Shown: positions 31,121 through 40,908 of the stretch, in pieces
How positions within the stretch are numbered: position 1 is the first letter of the stretch
Layout: the number at the start of each line of letters is the position of its first letter
DNA from: Mycolicibacterium lacusdiani
GTDB taxonomy: Bacteria > Actinomycetota > Actinomycetes > Mycobacteriales > Mycobacteriaceae
Length of the DNA stretch: 64,000 nucleotides
Assembly: GCF_021916785.1 (NCBI RefSeq)
Contig: NZ_JAKCFC010000003.1
Span: forward strand, 496,001 to 560,000
Direction of reading: 5' to 3'
The notes under the pieces: generated by a model
Database searches by the model: none
Seen by the model: the letters and a program-made list of their open reading frames with translations, nothing else
What the model was told of the DNA's origin: nothing
Made by a program: the position numbers and the translations under genes

Positions 31121-31426
31121 TCACCCGGAGGTGGAGTCGTCGCCGCGCAGCCGGGCGCGCAGCTGTTCCCGTTCGGTGCGACGGCGTTCGTCGAACGCCG
31201 CGATGCTGGCCGTGGCGCGGCGGCGCAGCGGCGCGAAGGCCCAGATGCCAAGGGGCAGTGCGACGACGATCGCGAACAGCAGCGCCACGACGAGCGGGAA
31301 CTGGTCGACCACCAGGCCGCCGACCGCGTAGATCACCCCCGTGAGCACCGCCACGAGCAGGAGGCGCGCGGCGGCGTAAGCCACCACGTCGAGCAGCATT
31401 CGGGATCCGGGCCGACCGTCAGACAC
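31121..31426 (-). CDS. DUF4229 membrane protein (Rv0531-like)
   Basis: 101 residues. Two membrane helices (about 15-37 and 42-64), then a charged C-terminal helix (RRRATASIAAFDERRRTEREQLRARLRG). The family name is DUF4229; M. tuberculosis Rv0531 sits at the same place beside the cytochrome c maturation genes and menA. The membrane topology puts the charged tail in the cytoplasm. It leads the two-gene unit with the aminotransferase. It is divergent from the small gene at 31475 with only 48 bases between. Confidence 0.8.
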   Translation of the reverse strand: MSDGRPGSRMLLDVVAYAAARLLLVAVLTGVIYAVGGLVVDQFPLVVALLFAIVVALPLGIWAFAPLRRRATASIAAFDERRRTEREQLRARLRGDDSTSG

Positions 31427-31474
31427 GGGTCTGACACTACCGACGACGCGTATGCTGATGGCAAGGAGGTTTTC

Positions 31475-31639
31475 GTGCAGTATTTACTCCTCGTCCTCAT
31501 TCTGGCGGGTTTGGCGTACGGCGCTTGGCGGCTGATGCGCGCATCCGCCAGTGCCCCGAGGCCGAAGATCGTGGGCCCGGACGACGACCCGGACTTCCTT
31601 CGCAGGCTCAACCATCCGGACCCCGACAGCCGCACCTGA
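31475..31639 (+). CDS. Small membrane-anchored protein, 54 residues (Rv0530A-like)
   Basis: GTG 31475 follows AAGGAGG by 7 bases, a near-ideal ribosome binding site, and a TATGCT box sits at 31451. The peptide is VQYLLLVLILAGLAYGAWRL, one membrane helix with the N-terminus outside, then a short cytoplasmic tail (RPKIVGPDDDPDFLRRLNHPDPDSRT) rich in Asp and Pro. M. tuberculosis Rv0530A, at the same position, is about this length. No function is known. It lies between two genes of the cytochrome c maturation locus on the other strand, so an accessory role there is possible. Confidence 0.8.
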   Translation: MQYLLLVLILAGLAYGAWRLMRASASAPRPKIVGPDDDPDFLRRLNHPDPDSRT

Positions 31640-31645
31640 GCGGCG

Positions 31646-32734
31646 TCAGCGCGAGCCGGGGAACCCGCCCGCGACCGTGGCCGCCAACTCGACCAGCGCA
31701 TCGCGAGTCTGGGGCCGCAGCCGATCCAGGTCGATCTCCGCGCCCTCTTCCAGATGCGGGTCGAACGGCAGCGTCTGGACCGACCGGCAACGCCGCGCGA
31801 AGTGGTCCACCACCTTCTCCATGTCGACGCGCGTACCGCCCCTGCCCCGGCGTCCACGCACCGCGTTGACCACGACGATGGAGTTGCGCACCAGTTCCTG
31901 GTAGCCGTGGGCATCGAGCCAGTCGAGCGTCGCCGACGCGCTGCGGGCACCGTCGACCGCGCCCGAGCTGACGATGATGAGCACGTCGGCCGTGTCCAGC
32001 ACCGCCGACATCGCCGAGTGCAGCATGCCGGTACCGCAGTCGGTCAGCACCAGGCTGTAGTAGCGCTCCAGCAGCTCGAGAGTGCGCTGGTAGTCCGCCG
32101 AGCTGTAGGCCTCCGACACCGCGGGGTCACTCTCCGACGCCAGCACCTCGAGGCGGCTCGGTCCCCGGGAGGTGTAGCGGCGGACGTCGCTATAGCTGGT
32201 GATGCCCTCGGCATCGCGCAGCAGGTGGCGCACCGTCGACGGCGTCTCCAGCGGGACCTTTTGGCTCAGCGTGCCGCGGTCGGGGTTGGCGTCGACGGCG
32301 ATGACCCGGTCGCCACGGATCGAGGCGAACGTCGCACCGAGCGTCGCGGTGACGGTGGTCTTGCCGACGCCGCCCTTGAGCGACAGCAGCGCGATGCGGT
32401 AGCACCCACGCAGCGGCCGGTCGACCTGCGCGGTGAGCGTCCTGCGCCGCAGGTCCTCGGGCCCCTCCCCGGCGTTGACGAGCGTGCCCGTGCCCAGGTA
32501 CACGAAGCGGCGCCAGCCGTGGGCCGGCTTGCGCTTGGGCTGGCCGAGCAGCGCGACCGTCGTCGGGTCGAGGTACGGCGCGGGCAGCGAAGGCTCGGTG
32601 GCCGGCGGCGCGGCTTGGGCGGCCGCGGCCCGCAGCGGGGCGACGGGTATCCCGTGCGGCGGCGTCAGTGCGGTCCACTCCGGTGGCACGGTCTCCGACG
32701 GGTCGACGAACCGGCCCTGGGCCCGAAAGCTCAA
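31646..32734 (-). CDS. MinD/ParA-like P-loop ATPase (Rv0530-like)
   Basis: 362 residues. A Pro/Ala-rich N-terminal region of about 110 residues precedes the ATPase domain, which has a deviant Walker A LKGGVGKTT near residue 120, VIAVDANPDRGTLSQ (switch region) and VLTDCGTGMLH for Walker B. The layout, with a disordered N-terminal part and SIMIBI-type ATPase, resembles the mycobacterial ATPases of the EspI/Rv0530 group, which are often found with secretion or membrane machines. It ends the cytochrome c maturation operon, one base after the ccsA stop, so it may be involved in placing or regulating that machine. That role is inference. Confidence 0.85.
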   Translation of the reverse strand: MSFRAQGRFVDPSETVPPEWTALTPPHGIPVAPLRAAAAQAAPPATEPSLPAPYLDPTTVALLGQPKRKPAHGWRRFVYLGTGTLVNAGEGPEDLRRRTLTAQVDRPLRGCYRIALLSLKGGVGKTTVTATLGATFASIRGDRVIAVDANPDRGTLSQKVPLETPSTVRHLLRDAEGITSYSDVRRYTSRGPSRLEVLASESDPAVSEAYSSADYQRTLELLERYYSLVLTDCGTGMLHSAMSAVLDTADVLIIVSSGAVDGARSASATLDWLDAHGYQELVRNSIVVVNAVRGRRGRGGTRVDMEKVVDHFARRCRSVQTLPFDPHLEEGAEIDLDRLRPQTRDALVELAATVAGGFPGSR

Positions 32735-32735
32735 G

Positions 32736-33719
32736 TCAGCCGACCCCTGCGTACGAGTGCAACCCGACCGTCACCAGGTTGATGAAGAACAGGTTGAACA
32801 CCATGGCCACGAAGCCGACCACGTTGATCCACGCGGCCTTCTTGTCGCGCCAGCCGGCTGTCGACCGGGCGTGGAGGTACGCGGCGTAGACGACCCAGGC
32901 GATGAACGAGACCGTCTCCTTGGGATCCCAGCCCCAGTAGCGGCCCCACGCCTCCTCGGCCCAGATCGCACCGAAGATCACGCCGAAACCGAAGATCGGG
33001 AACGCGAAGATCGTCGTGCGGTAGGCGATGCGGTCCAGGGTCTGGGCGTCGGGCAGCCGCGAGACGATGGTCGCGACGACGCCGTCGCGGCCCGGTTCGT
33101 TCAGCTTCGACATCTTGACCAGGAACAGGATGCTGGCCACGCCTGCGACCAGGAACACCCCGGAACCCAGGCTGACCACCGACACGTGGATCGGCAGCCA
33201 GTACGACTGCAGCGCGGGCATCACCGGCGCGGCGTGGGTGTAGAGCCACTTGCCCGACACCGTCAGCAGGATCAGCACCGGCGCGAGCACGAACACCCAC
33301 AGCGCGCGGAACTGCGGGCGGCGCAGCACGACCGCGGCCGCCACCAGCCCGCAGAAGCAGGTCAGGTTGATGAACTCGTACATGTTGCCCCACGGCACGC
33401 GCGAGGTGGCGAAGCCGCGCAGCACGATGCAGACGAACAGCATCGCGATGCCGACGTAGGCCAGCGCGAGACCGGCGCGGCCGATCCGCTCGTCGACCGG
33501 ACGCCGGGGCGCGTCGGTCACGACGCCGGGCCGGGCGCTGTCGGCGGTCACGGAGCCGCCGCCGGAGGTCACCAGCTCGCGGGCCTCGACCTTGCGGCTC
33601 CGGCTGTAGGCCAGTTCGACGGCCAGCAGCACCAGCGCGGCGACCAGCACGACGACGGACGTCGTGAACGCCCAGTCCGAGTAGCGGGCCAGACCTATGT
33701 CGATGTCGTATGTGTTCAC
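32736..33719 (-). CDS. ccsA: Cytochrome c synthase subunit CcsA (CcsB/ResC type)
   Basis: 327 residues from GTG 33719, which overlaps the ResB stop (GTGA). With ResB it forms the system II synthase that carries haem outward and joins it to CXXCH of apocytochrome c. About eight membrane helices are visible. The WWD-type haem-handling motif reads YWGWDPKETVSFIAW (about residues 270-284), with the conserved His in LHARS just after it and others in THAAP and IHVSV. The N-terminal helix is followed by a 50-residue cytoplasmic loop, longer than in other phyla but normal for mycobacteria. Confidence 0.93.
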   Translation of the reverse strand: MNTYDIDIGLARYSDWAFTTSVVVLVAALVLLAVELAYSRSRKVEARELVTSGGGSVTADSARPGVVTDAPRRPVDERIGRAGLALAYVGIAMLFVCIVLRGFATSRVPWGNMYEFINLTCFCGLVAAAVVLRRPQFRALWVFVLAPVLILLTVSGKWLYTHAAPVMPALQSYWLPIHVSVVSLGSGVFLVAGVASILFLVKMSKLNEPGRDGVVATIVSRLPDAQTLDRIAYRTTIFAFPIFGFGVIFGAIWAEEAWGRYWGWDPKETVSFIAWVVYAAYLHARSTAGWRDKKAAWINVVGFVAMVFNLFFINLVTVGLHSYAGVG

Positions 33720-35281
33720 GCGATCCCGCCTCGATTGTCTTGCGACCCCGGCAGCAGCCGTTCGGTCAGCTTCTCGAACTCGTCGCCCCAGCCGGAGTTG
33801 TCGGTGCGTGCAAGGCCGCCCAGCTCGACGCCAACGGTACCCGCCCCGGTAGGCGTGATCCGAACCCACACGCGCCGTCGTCGCACGACCAGTGACACCA
33901 GCAGACCGGCCATCATCGTCATCGACCACACCAGCACCCACACCTGCGCTGGATCGTGGGAGACCTGCAGGTTGATGAACGGCTCGGCGCTGTCGAAGCG
34001 GATCACCGTGCCGTCGGCGAGCCGGGTCGACTCCCCCTCCGCGAGGTTGACGCGCGCTTCCTTCTTCAGGCGCTCCTGGCCGATCAGGCGCGGGTCGAGC
34101 GAGAAGATCGACTGCGGCCTGCCGGTGTCGAGGCCGGTGTCACCGCGGTACACGTCGATGGCCACCGCGGGGTCGTTGAGCGCGGGGAAGCTCGACGACA
34201 GCAGCGTCCCGTCCAGCTGCTGGGTGGGCGCGAACAGGCCCTGGATGGCGATCTGGTTGCGGCGCCGCTCGCGGTCGTCGGGGTAGGTGCCGCCCGGCGG
34301 GTCGAACCGCATGACACCCGACGACAGCAGCGTCAGTGCCTCGTCGGGCCGCCACTGCACGGTTTGGGTGCGGGTCTGGCCGTCCGGGAACGTGACGGTG
34401 AACGTCGGCGCGTAACCGTGGCCCTGCAGGTAGATGCGGTCGCCGCCGAGGCGCAGCGGGTGGTTGACCTCCAGCCGATACTGCCGCCAGGTGTCGGAGT
34501 TGAGGTCCGCACCCGCCTGGTACTCGACGTTCGCGGCGAACGACAGGGCCTGACCGCTGGGCAGGTAGTCGGCGTCGAAGTCGTTGACGCGCAGGCAGAT
34601 CGGGTTCAGCGACGTGCCGTCCACGGTATTACCGGCGCGGAACGAGTCGAACGCCGCGGGCGACGCCGAACAGAATCCGGGCCCGCCGTTGGCGATGACG
34701 ATCACGTTGCCCTCGTAGCCGAAGAGCTTGCCGACGGCGATCGCGACGAGCAGTCCGAGCAGCGAGAAGTGGAAGACGATGTTGCCGAACTCGCGCAGAT
34801 AGCCCTTCTCCGCGGAGATCTCGGTGAAGTCACCGTCGGTGCGGGTCGTGCGCCGCCAACCCTTCAGGTTGCGTTCCACCTCGGCGACGACGGCTGCGGG
34901 CTCACCGGGCACGTCGGCCCGGTGGTGCTTGGGCAGCCTGCCCAGGTTGCGCGGCGCCGCCACGGGGGTGGCCCGCAGGCTGCGGACGTGCTCGGCCAGT
35001 CGCGGCGTCAGGCAGCCGACCAGCGACACGAACAGCAGCACGTAGATCGAGGTGAACCAGAAGCTGGCGAACACGTCGAACGCCTGCAGCCGGTCCAGCC
35101 ACGGTCCGATCGTCGGGTGTTCGGCGAGGTACTCGTCGACCTTGCCCTGGTTCAGCGAGCGTTGCGGCAGCAGCGCGCCAGGGATCGCGGCCAGCGCCAG
35201 CAGGAACAGCAGCACCAGCGCGGTGCCCATCGACGTGAGCGTCCGCCACGTGTTGCGGATCAGCGCGAGTACGCCTCTCAC
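33716..35281 (-). CDS. resB: Cytochrome c biogenesis protein ResB
   Basis: 521 residues from GTG 35281, overlapping the ccdA stop by four bases. Three membrane helices near the N-terminus (about 10-30, 65-90 and 165-190) and one near the C-terminus (about 450-470) frame a large outer domain, which is expected to hold the apocytochrome. The family signature at the start is a [15 protein letters not shown] helix followed by PGALLPQ. There is a single pair of extracytoplasmic Cys (FCSASP and NPICLRV), possibly forming a disulfide. Works with CcsA. Confidence 0.92.
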   Translation of the reverse strand: MRGVLALIRNTWRTLTSMGTALVLLFLLALAAIPGALLPQRSLNQGKVDEYLAEHPTIGPWLDRLQAFDVFASFWFTSIYVLLFVSLVGCLTPRLAEHVRSLRATPVAAPRNLGRLPKHHRADVPGEPAAVVAEVERNLKGWRRTTRTDGDFTEISAEKGYLREFGNIVFHFSLLGLLVAIAVGKLFGYEGNVIVIANGGPGFCSASPAAFDSFRAGNTVDGTSLNPICLRVNDFDADYLPSGQALSFAANVEYQAGADLNSDTWRQYRLEVNHPLRLGGDRIYLQGHGYAPTFTVTFPDGQTRTQTVQWRPDEALTLLSSGVMRFDPPGGTYPDDRERRRNQIAIQGLFAPTQQLDGTLLSSSFPALNDPAVAIDVYRGDTGLDTGRPQSIFSLDPRLIGQERLKKEARVNLAEGESTRLADGTVIRFDSAEPFINLQVSHDPAQVWVLVWSMTMMAGLLVSLVVRRRRVWVRITPTGAGTVGVELGGLARTDNSGWGDEFEKLTERLLPGSQDNRGGIA

Positions 35282-36072
35282 AGCGGCAACCTGACGTCGC
35301 TGACGAACGCGTCGCGCACCCAGGACACGAACTCGGCCCACAGCCCCGTCACCAGCGCGAGGCCGACGAGGATCAGCAGCGCGCCGCCGAACAGCTGAAT
35401 GGTCCGGGTGTGCCTGCGCAGCCAGCCGAGCCCGCGCATCGCCCGCGCCGAGCCGAAGGCCAACGCCACGAACGGGATCCCGAGCCCGAGGCAGTAGGCG
35501 ATCACCAGCGTCACGCCGCGGGCGACGTTGGACCCCTCGGTCGCCGAGGCCATCGCGATCACCGCGGCCAGCGTCGGCCCCAGACACGGGGTCCAGCCCA
35601 GCCCGAACACCGCGCCGAGCAGCGGCGCCCCGGCCAGCGTCGACACCCGCTTGGGTGTGAACCGGGTGTCACGCTGCAGCGCGGGGACGAAGCCGATGAA
35701 CACTAGGCCCATCACGATGGTCACCACGCCGCCGATGCGTTGCAGCAGAACCTCGTTCGCGATCAGCGTGGTCGTCATGCCGAGTACGGCCACCGTGCCC
35801 ATCACGAACACCACGGTGAAGCCCGCCACGAACAGAGCCGTCGCGCCGGCGACCCGCAGCCGCGCCGTGCGCACCGCGACGCCACCCGGCTCGTCTTCCT
35901 CCACGCCGACGATCGCCGCGAGATAGGACAGATATCCGGGCACCAGCGGCACCACGCACGGCGACGCGAACGACACCAGCCCGGCGAGCGCACTGACCGT
36001 CAGCGCCAACGCCAACGGCCCGGTCGCCATCAACTGGTCGACCTGGTCGAAGGTGGCGGCGAGAACGGTCAC
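35278..36072 (-). CDS. ccdA: Thiol-disulfide electron carrier CcdA
   Basis: 264 residues from GTG 36072. CcdA passes electrons from cytoplasmic thioredoxin across the membrane to outside thiol proteins, here keeping apocytochrome haem sites reduced. Six membrane helices; the two redox Cys are in [15 protein letters not shown] (near residue 38) and [13 protein letters not shown] (near residue 160), both followed by the proline pattern of the family. It is in the operon directly after the TlpA gene, its natural electron partner, with 13 bases between. Confidence 0.93.
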   Translation of the reverse strand: MTVLAATFDQVDQLMATGPLALALTVSALAGLVSFASPCVVPLVPGYLSYLAAIVGVEEDEPGGVAVRTARLRVAGATALFVAGFTVVFVMGTVAVLGMTTTLIANEVLLQRIGGVVTIVMGLVFIGFVPALQRDTRFTPKRVSTLAGAPLLGAVFGLGWTPCLGPTLAAVIAMASATEGSNVARGVTLVIAYCLGLGIPFVALAFGSARAMRGLGWLRRHTRTIQLFGGALLILVGLALVTGLWAEFVSWVRDAFVSDVRLPL

Positions 36073-36085
36073 TGCTGCTGGGACT

Positions 36086-36673
36086 TCACTTCTCGGCCGC
36101 CAGCCGCTCGACGACGGGCCGCAGGTCCTCGGCGAGCAGTTCGCGCAGGAACACCGCGGCCACCCGGTGCTGGCGGTCCAGCACGATCGTCGACGGGATC
36201 ACCGTCGTCGGGTACTTGCCGCCGAACGCGATCATCGTGCGCATCGCGGGGTCGTAGATGGACGGAAACGTGATCTTGCGGTCGACGACGAAGTCGACGG
36301 CGGCGTCGCGGTTGTTGTCGCGCACGTCGATGCCGAGGAACGCGACCCCCAGGTCGCGGGTCGCGTCGTACACCTTCTGTAGCTCCGGCATCTCCGACCG
36401 GCACGGCCCACACCACTGCCCCCAGACGTTGATCACCACGACCCGGTTCTCGAAGTCGTTCAGCGACAGGGTCTTCGCGGGGTCCCGCAGTTCGGGGCCC
36501 TTGATCGGCCCCGGCTTGCCGCGCGCTTGCGGCGGGTCGTACAGGATGTCGGTCTTGCCGCCGGGCGCGACGAACTCGAACGTCCCGCCCTGTGCGACGG
36601 CGTCGTCCCCGGTGGAGCATCCGCTGAGCAGCACCGCCGACAGCGCCACCACACACGCGAGTAGACGTCTCAC
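36086..36673 (-). CDS. TlpA/ResA-like thioredoxin lipoprotein
   Basis: 195 residues from GTG 36673. The signal peptide [19 protein letters not shown] ends in a lipobox (LLSGC, Cys 19), so it is anchored outside the membrane. The thioredoxin-like domain carries WCGPC ([16 protein letters not shown] near residue 88) and the cis-Pro in [11 protein letters not shown]. It should reduce the CXXCH cysteines of apocytochrome c with electrons from CcdA. Its start codon shares one base with the stop of the phosphatase gene. It matches Rv0526 in position. Confidence 0.92.
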   Translation of the reverse strand: MRRLLACVVALSAVLLSGCSTGDDAVAQGGTFEFVAPGGKTDILYDPPQARGKPGPIKGPELRDPAKTLSLNDFENRVVVINVWGQWCGPCRSEMPELQKVYDATRDLGVAFLGIDVRDNNRDAAVDFVVDRKITFPSIYDPAMRTMIAFGGKYPTTVIPSTIVLDRQHRVAAVFLRELLAEDLRPVVERLAAEK

Positions 36674-37287
36674 TACAGTCCCCAGGGCTCCGTGTAGCCC
36701 CAGCGGACCAATTCGTCACCGGCGAACGTGAACGACGTGATCGACGCGAGGTTGCACAACCTGCTGTGCGGCAACGGAAGATGCGGCAGCTTGCGGCCCG
36801 TCATCGCCCGGCGCAGCGTCTCGACCGGCAACTGGTGGCTGACGCACACGGCCTCGTGGCCGACGGCGCGCGCCCTGGCGCGGTGCAGCGCGGCCATCAT
36901 GCGGGGCGCGATCTCCTCGTACGGTTCGCCCCACGACGGCCTGCGCGGGTTGCGCAGCTTGGGCCAATTCCGCGGGTCGCGCAGCGCGCCGTCGCCGGGC
37001 GCCACCTTCTCGCCCTCGAACTGGTTCCACGACTCGATGAGGTCGGCGTCGGTGTCGATGGGCAGACCATGCACGGCCGCGATCGGCCCGGCGGTCTCCT
37101 GCGCGCGCTCCAGCGGCGAGGCCACCACGTAGACGACGTCGTTGCGCGCCAACCAGTCTGCCGCGGACTGCGCCTGCAGCCGGCCCCGGTCGGACAGGTG
37201 GTAGTCGGGCAGGCGGCCGTAGAGCACCTGCTCGGGGTTGTGCACCTCGCCGTGGCGCATCACGTGCACCGTAGTGATCTCGGTCAT
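36673..37287 (-). CDS. Histidine phosphatase family protein (Rv0525-like)
   Basis: 204 residues from ATG 37287, which overlaps the hemL stop (ATGA). The phosphohistidine motif is MRHGEVHN (residues 9-16), followed by the second conserved Arg in SPLERAQET and the catalytic His of VSHQLPVE. This is the phosphoglycerate mutase-like superfamily, but the insert [19 protein letters not shown] is peculiar to the actinobacterial group and the substrate is unknown. It is translated between hemL and the cytochrome c maturation genes in every mycobacterium I recall. Confidence 0.88.
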   Translation of the reverse strand: MTEITTVHVMRHGEVHNPEQVLYGRLPDYHLSDRGRLQAQSAADWLARNDVVYVVASPLERAQETAGPIAAVHGLPIDTDADLIESWNQFEGEKVAPGDGALRDPRNWPKLRNPRRPSWGEPYEEIAPRMMAALHRARARAVGHEAVCVSHQLPVETLRRAMTGRKLPHLPLPHSRLCNLASITSFTFAGDELVRWGYTEPWGL

Positions 37288-38612
37288 GCGGGCCGCTCTG
37301 CTTCTGCTGCGGCCCGCGCCGCGGCAGGCAGGGCCGCACCGATCCGCTCGAACGCCTCGTCGTCGAGCGCAGCCGAGCAGAACCACGTCTCGAACGCGCT
37401 GCACGGCGGGTACACGCCCGCGTCGAGCAGCGCGTGGAAGAACGCAGGGAACCGCCACGTGTCGGTCGCCTTGGCCGACGCGAAGTCCGTGACCGGAGCG
37501 TCGGAGAAGAAGACGCTGAACATGTTGGCCGCGCGCGAGATGTGGTGTGCCACCGACGCTTCGGTCAGCGCGTCGCTCACCATGCCCGACAACCGGTCGG
37601 CGTTGGCGTCGACCTTGGCGTAGACGGCGTCGTCGGCGGCGCGCAGCGTGGCGAGCCCGGCGGCCATCGCGACCGGGTTACCCGACAACGTGCCCGCCTG
37701 GTACACCGGGCCGATCGGCGCGAGCCGCTCCATCACGTCGGCGCGGCCACCGAACGCCGCGGCGGGCAACCCGCCGCTCATCACCTTGCCGAACGTCAGC
37801 AGGTCCGCGGCGACGCCGTCGATGCCGAACCAGCCCGCGCGGCTGACGCGGAAACCGGTCATGACCTCATCGAGGATCAGCAGGGCACCGTGGGCGTCCG
37901 TGATGCGGCGCAGTTCGGCGTTGTAGCCGGGCAGCGGCGCGACGGTGCCCATGTTGCCTGCCGCGGCCTCGCTGATGACGCATGCGATCTGGTCGCCGAA
38001 CTCGGCGAACGCGGCTTCGACGGCGGCGACGTCGTTGTAGGGCAACACGATGGTGTCGACGGTCGCAGCGCCGGTGACACCCGGCGAGGACGGCAGGCCG
38101 AGCGTTGCCACACCCGATCCCGCGTCGGCCAGCAGGGCGTCGCTGTGCCCGTGGTAGCAGCCGGAGAACTTGACGATCTTCGGCCTGCCCGTGAACCCGC
38201 GCGCCAGCCGGATCGCGCTCATGGTCGCCTCGGTGCCCGAGTTCACCAGGCGGATGCGCTCGACCGGCGCCACCCGCTCGATGATCTCGGTGGCGAGTTC
38301 GGTCTCGGCCGGTGTCGGCGCGCCGAAGGACAGGCCGTCCAACGCCACGCGCCGGACCGCCTCGACGACGTAGGGGTGCGCGTGCCCGAGCAGCGCGGGA
38401 CCCCAGGAGTTGACCAGATCGACGTACTCGTTGCCGTCGGCGTCGGTGAGCCGGTAGCCCTTGGCAGAGGTGATGAAGCGCGGGGTGCCGCCGACGGAGT
38501 TGAACGCCCGCACCGGCGAGTTGACCCCGCCCGGGATGACGGCGGCGGCCTCGGCGAACAGGCGCGCCGATACCTCGGTGGATCGCTCGGCCGTCCGGCT
38601 ACTAACAGGCAT
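37284..38612 (-). CDS. hemL: Glutamate-1-semialdehyde 2,1-aminomutase
   Basis: 442 residues. Converts glutamate-1-semialdehyde, made by HemA, to 5-aminolevulinate in the C5 haem pathway. Class III PLP fold: [11 protein letters not shown] at the start, [39 protein letters not shown] and the PLP-binding Lys in [17 protein letters not shown]. The VEP-x-x-GN segment of other HemL reads SEAAAGNMG, which I believe is normal for mycobacteria. It begins the run of coupled genes down to ccsA. A small TACA/TGTA palindrome lies 34-48 bases upstream. Confidence 0.95.
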   Translation of the reverse strand: MPVSSRTAERSTEVSARLFAEAAAVIPGGVNSPVRAFNSVGGTPRFITSAKGYRLTDADGNEYVDLVNSWGPALLGHAHPYVVEAVRRVALDGLSFGAPTPAETELATEIIERVAPVERIRLVNSGTEATMSAIRLARGFTGRPKIVKFSGCYHGHSDALLADAGSGVATLGLPSSPGVTGAATVDTIVLPYNDVAAVEAAFAEFGDQIACVISEAAAGNMGTVAPLPGYNAELRRITDAHGALLILDEVMTGFRVSRAGWFGIDGVAADLLTFGKVMSGGLPAAAFGGRADVMERLAPIGPVYQAGTLSGNPVAMAAGLATLRAADDAVYAKVDANADRLSGMVSDALTEASVAHHISRAANMFSVFFSDAPVTDFASAKATDTWRFPAFFHALLDAGVYPPCSAFETWFCSAALDDEAFERIGAALPAAARAAAEAERPA

Positions 38613-38645
38613 GACTCCAGTCTCCCAGTCGGCCCCCCAGCGTCA

Positions 38646-38660
38646 ACTACAGGGTGTAGT
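38646..38660. promoter_or_regulatory. Palindrome upstream of hemL
   Basis: ACTACA at 38646-38651, GGG, TGTAGT at 38655-38660, a perfect inverted repeat in the 65-base gap between the P450 stop and the hemL start. On the coding strand TTGACG follows it directly, so it would touch a -35. A candidate operator for hemL; the regulator is unknown. Confidence 0.4.
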
Positions 38661-38677
38661 GGGCCTGCACACGTCGC

Positions 38678-40045
38678 CTAGCGGGGCTGCACGCGCGCCC
38701 GGATCGGGCCCTTCGCCACCGTGGTGAACGGCACGTCGACGGGGAACTCGACGTCGATCGAGTGCACCCGGACAGCGCGGACGATGGTCGCCAGGGCGAG
38801 CGTGGTCTCGAGCATCGCGAAATGCTCGCCGATGCAGGACCTCGCACCGCCCGCGAACGGGATGAACTGCCAGCGGTTGCGCTTCTTCATCCGCTCGGGA
38901 GTGAAGCGGTCGGGGTCGAAGGTCAGCGGGTCCTCCCAGAGTTCGGGGTCGCGGTGCAGGGCGTAGATCCCGACGGCGACGAGCGTGCCCTTCTCCACCC
39001 GGTAACCGTCGACCTCGATGTCGCGCGTGGCCAGCCGTCCGACACCCGCCGCGGGCGGACACAGCCGCAGCGCTTCACGTAGCACCTGCACGGTGTAGCC
39101 GAGGCTGCCCACGTCGGCCGACGTGATCTCGCGGTCGCCGATCGCGGCGGCCTCGGCGGCGACGCGGTCCTGCACGTCCTGGTGGTGGCCCAGCGACCAC
39201 AACGCATACGTCAGTGCCGTCGCCGTGGTGTCGTGGCCTGCGAGCATGAAGATCAGCAGGTCGTTGGAGATGTCGTCATCGGAGATCGGGCGCCCGGTCT
39301 CCGGGTCGGTCGCGGCGATCAGGGCGTGCACCAGCGGGGCGTCGCGGCCGGGGTCGGCGCGGCACGCTGCCAGGATGTCGTCGGTGACCTTGCGCATCGC
39401 GGCCACCGCGGTGCGGGCGCGCCTGCGTGCCGGGGTGGGCAACCAGCGCGGCGCGCGGAACGGCCGCAGCGCGCGGTCGGCGGTGTAGGACGACGCGACG
39501 TGCATGTGCGCCGCGATCTCGTCGGCGCGTTCGTTGAGGTCGATCCCCAGCACCGATCGGCCGAGCGACTGCATGGTGATCCTGCGGCAGGCCAGATCGA
39601 GGTCGACGTCGGCGCCGGCACTGGTGCCCGCGCCGCGGGATCGCCACTCGTCGACGAAGACCTGCGCGGCACGCGACATTTGGCCACCGAAGGCCTTCAC
39701 GTGCGGCCTGGTGAACACCGGCTGCAGAGCGCGACGCCTGGGTCGCCACTGTTCGTTGGGCAGCACGAACAGACTGTCGCCCGCCATCTGACGTACTTCC
39801 TCGTGCACGATGCAGCGTTCGGAGAAGGCGTCACTGCGGCCGAGGACGTCGCGCACCGCGCTCGGCGACATCACCGACACCAGCGGCGGCACCAGCCACT
39901 TGGGTCCGATCGCCACGCGCGTGATGCGCCCACCAGCGGCGCGGATCACCTCCTGGCCGGAGTCGAGGTTGCGGACGGCCTTGATCAGCTCGCGGTAGGG
40001 CAGCGGGTTGCGCGGCACCAGCGGCAGCGCAGCAGGACTCGTCAC
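38678..40045 (-). CDS. Cytochrome P450
   Basis: 455 residues from GTG 40045, overlapping the previous stop (GTGA). The I-helix oxygen-binding motif is AGHDTTATAL (near residue 255), the ExxR motif is EALRL, and the haem-binding loop is FIPFAGGARSCIGEHFAM with the Cys ligand. The N-terminal part, with PLVPRNPLPYRELIKAVRNL and no membrane anchor, resembles the soluble bacterial class similar to CYP102-like/fatty-acid and CYP138-type P450s. No redox partner gene is next to it; the PPOX-fold gene in front is cotranscribed. Confidence 0.93.
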   Translation of the reverse strand: MTSPAALPLVPRNPLPYRELIKAVRNLDSGQEVIRAAGGRITRVAIGPKWLVPPLVSVMSPSAVRDVLGRSDAFSERCIVHEEVRQMAGDSLFVLPNEQWRPRRRALQPVFTRPHVKAFGGQMSRAAQVFVDEWRSRGAGTSAGADVDLDLACRRITMQSLGRSVLGIDLNERADEIAAHMHVASSYTADRALRPFRAPRWLPTPARRRARTAVAAMRKVTDDILAACRADPGRDAPLVHALIAATDPETGRPISDDDISNDLLIFMLAGHDTTATALTYALWSLGHHQDVQDRVAAEAAAIGDREITSADVGSLGYTVQVLREALRLCPPAAGVGRLATRDIEVDGYRVEKGTLVAVGIYALHRDPELWEDPLTFDPDRFTPERMKKRNRWQFIPFAGGARSCIGEHFAMLETTLALATIVRAVRVHSIDVEFPVDVPFTTVAKGPIRARVQPR

Positions 40046-40536
40046 GAGGCCTCCCTCTCGCGCCACGTCAGCGGTTCGCCCTCGCCCTTGGTCATCACGG
40101 TGCCCGCCATCACCCGCAGACGATACGGCCGCAGGCGCAGGACGGCGAACTGTTCGGCCGTGGGCCCGTCCGCCCACATGGGGATGATCCGCGGGTCGTA
40201 GCCGACGGGCTCGGGGCCGTGAAGGAACTTGTCCCACACGGCCTTTCGGGTCTCGTCGTCGGTGTGCCACTGCACGGTGCAGTCGGCGCTGCAGGTGTCG
40301 TGCGTCGGCGTCCAGTAGCTGACCGACATCTCGGGGTGGGCATCGAGGTGCGCCCGCTTGATCGGCGTCGGCACGGTGGCTATCCAGCCCGTCAGGTCGG
40401 TTCCGTCCCACTCCCACATGGGATGCAGGATGCGGGTGCGCGGGCTGCCGTCGGGGTCGACGGTCGCGACCGACGCCCACACGATGGCATGTGCCATGTC
40501 GCGGAACGCAGGCGCAATGCGGTCAAGCGAGTTCAC
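40042..40536 (-). CDS. Pyridoxamine 5'-phosphate oxidase-fold protein
   Basis: 164 residues from a GTG start. Split beta-barrel of the PPOX/F420-binding superfamily: AIVWASVATVDPDGSPRTRILHPMWEWDG at the start, then PTPIKRAHLDAHPEMSVSYW. Members bind FMN, F420 or haem and often reduce small molecules or degrade biliverdin. The length fits FDOR-B like proteins, but the ligand is not clear. The start lies 18 bases after the stop of the small acidic protein gene and the stop overlaps the start of the P450 gene, so the P450 and this protein are probably functional partners. Confidence 0.75.
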   Translation of the reverse strand: MNSLDRIAPAFRDMAHAIVWASVATVDPDGSPRTRILHPMWEWDGTDLTGWIATVPTPIKRAHLDAHPEMSVSYWTPTHDTCSADCTVQWHTDDETRKAVWDKFLHGPEPVGYDPRIIPMWADGPTAEQFAVLRLRPYRLRVMAGTVMTKGEGEPLTWREREAS

Positions 40537-40554
40537 GTCCCCGAGCCTAGGGTG

Positions 40555-40863
40555 CTACTCGTCGGTTTCGTGCCCCCTGGCGTCCTGATCGCCGCCCATC
40601 ACGTCCTCGCGCTTGATCCCACCCTCGGCAACCTCGCCGTACTTCGGCTTGCCGTCGTCATCGAGCCACTCGGACACGGCGGTACCCGTGACGGTGTTGC
40701 TGGTGCCAGGCATCACGACCGTCTCCCGGCTGTCGTCCTGGCTCCTCGCCATCTCCTTGGCAGCCTCGCGATGCTCCTCGGTCACCTCGGGCTTCTCGGT
40801 GAGCTGCTGCTCCTGTTCGTCGGCGGCCTGCTCGCTCTTGTCGGTCGTGTCCTGGTCCGTCAT
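40555..40863 (-). CDS. Small acidic protein of unknown function
   Basis: 102 residues from ATG 40863; an alternative GTG lies two codons upstream. Strongly acidic and rich in Glu, Asp and Gln (DQDTTDKSEQAADEQEQQL at the start), with a central AGT-like stretch (VVMPGTSNTVTGTAVSEWLDDDG) and no hydrophobic segment, so it is probably disordered. The composition resembles general stress proteins of the CsbD kind. A SigF-like promoter (GTTT, 16 bases, GGGCAG) lies upstream at 40873-40898. I do not recognise the family. Confidence 0.7.
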   Translation of the reverse strand: MTDQDTTDKSEQAADEQEQQLTEKPEVTEEHREAAKEMARSQDDSRETVVMPGTSNTVTGTAVSEWLDDDGKPKYGEVAEGGIKREDVMGGDQDARGHETDE

Positions 40864-40872
40864 GACCACTGG

Positions 40873-40898
40873 CTGCCCAATTGTGTGATTTACGAAAC
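40873..40898 (-). promoter_or_regulatory. SigF-like promoter for the small acidic protein
   Basis: On the minus strand: GTTT (40898-40895), 16 bases, GGGCAG (40878-40873). The -10 has one mismatch from GGGTAG. The ATG follows 9 bases later. Confidence 0.45.
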
Positions 40899-40908
40899 AG
40901 TGCGCCGG

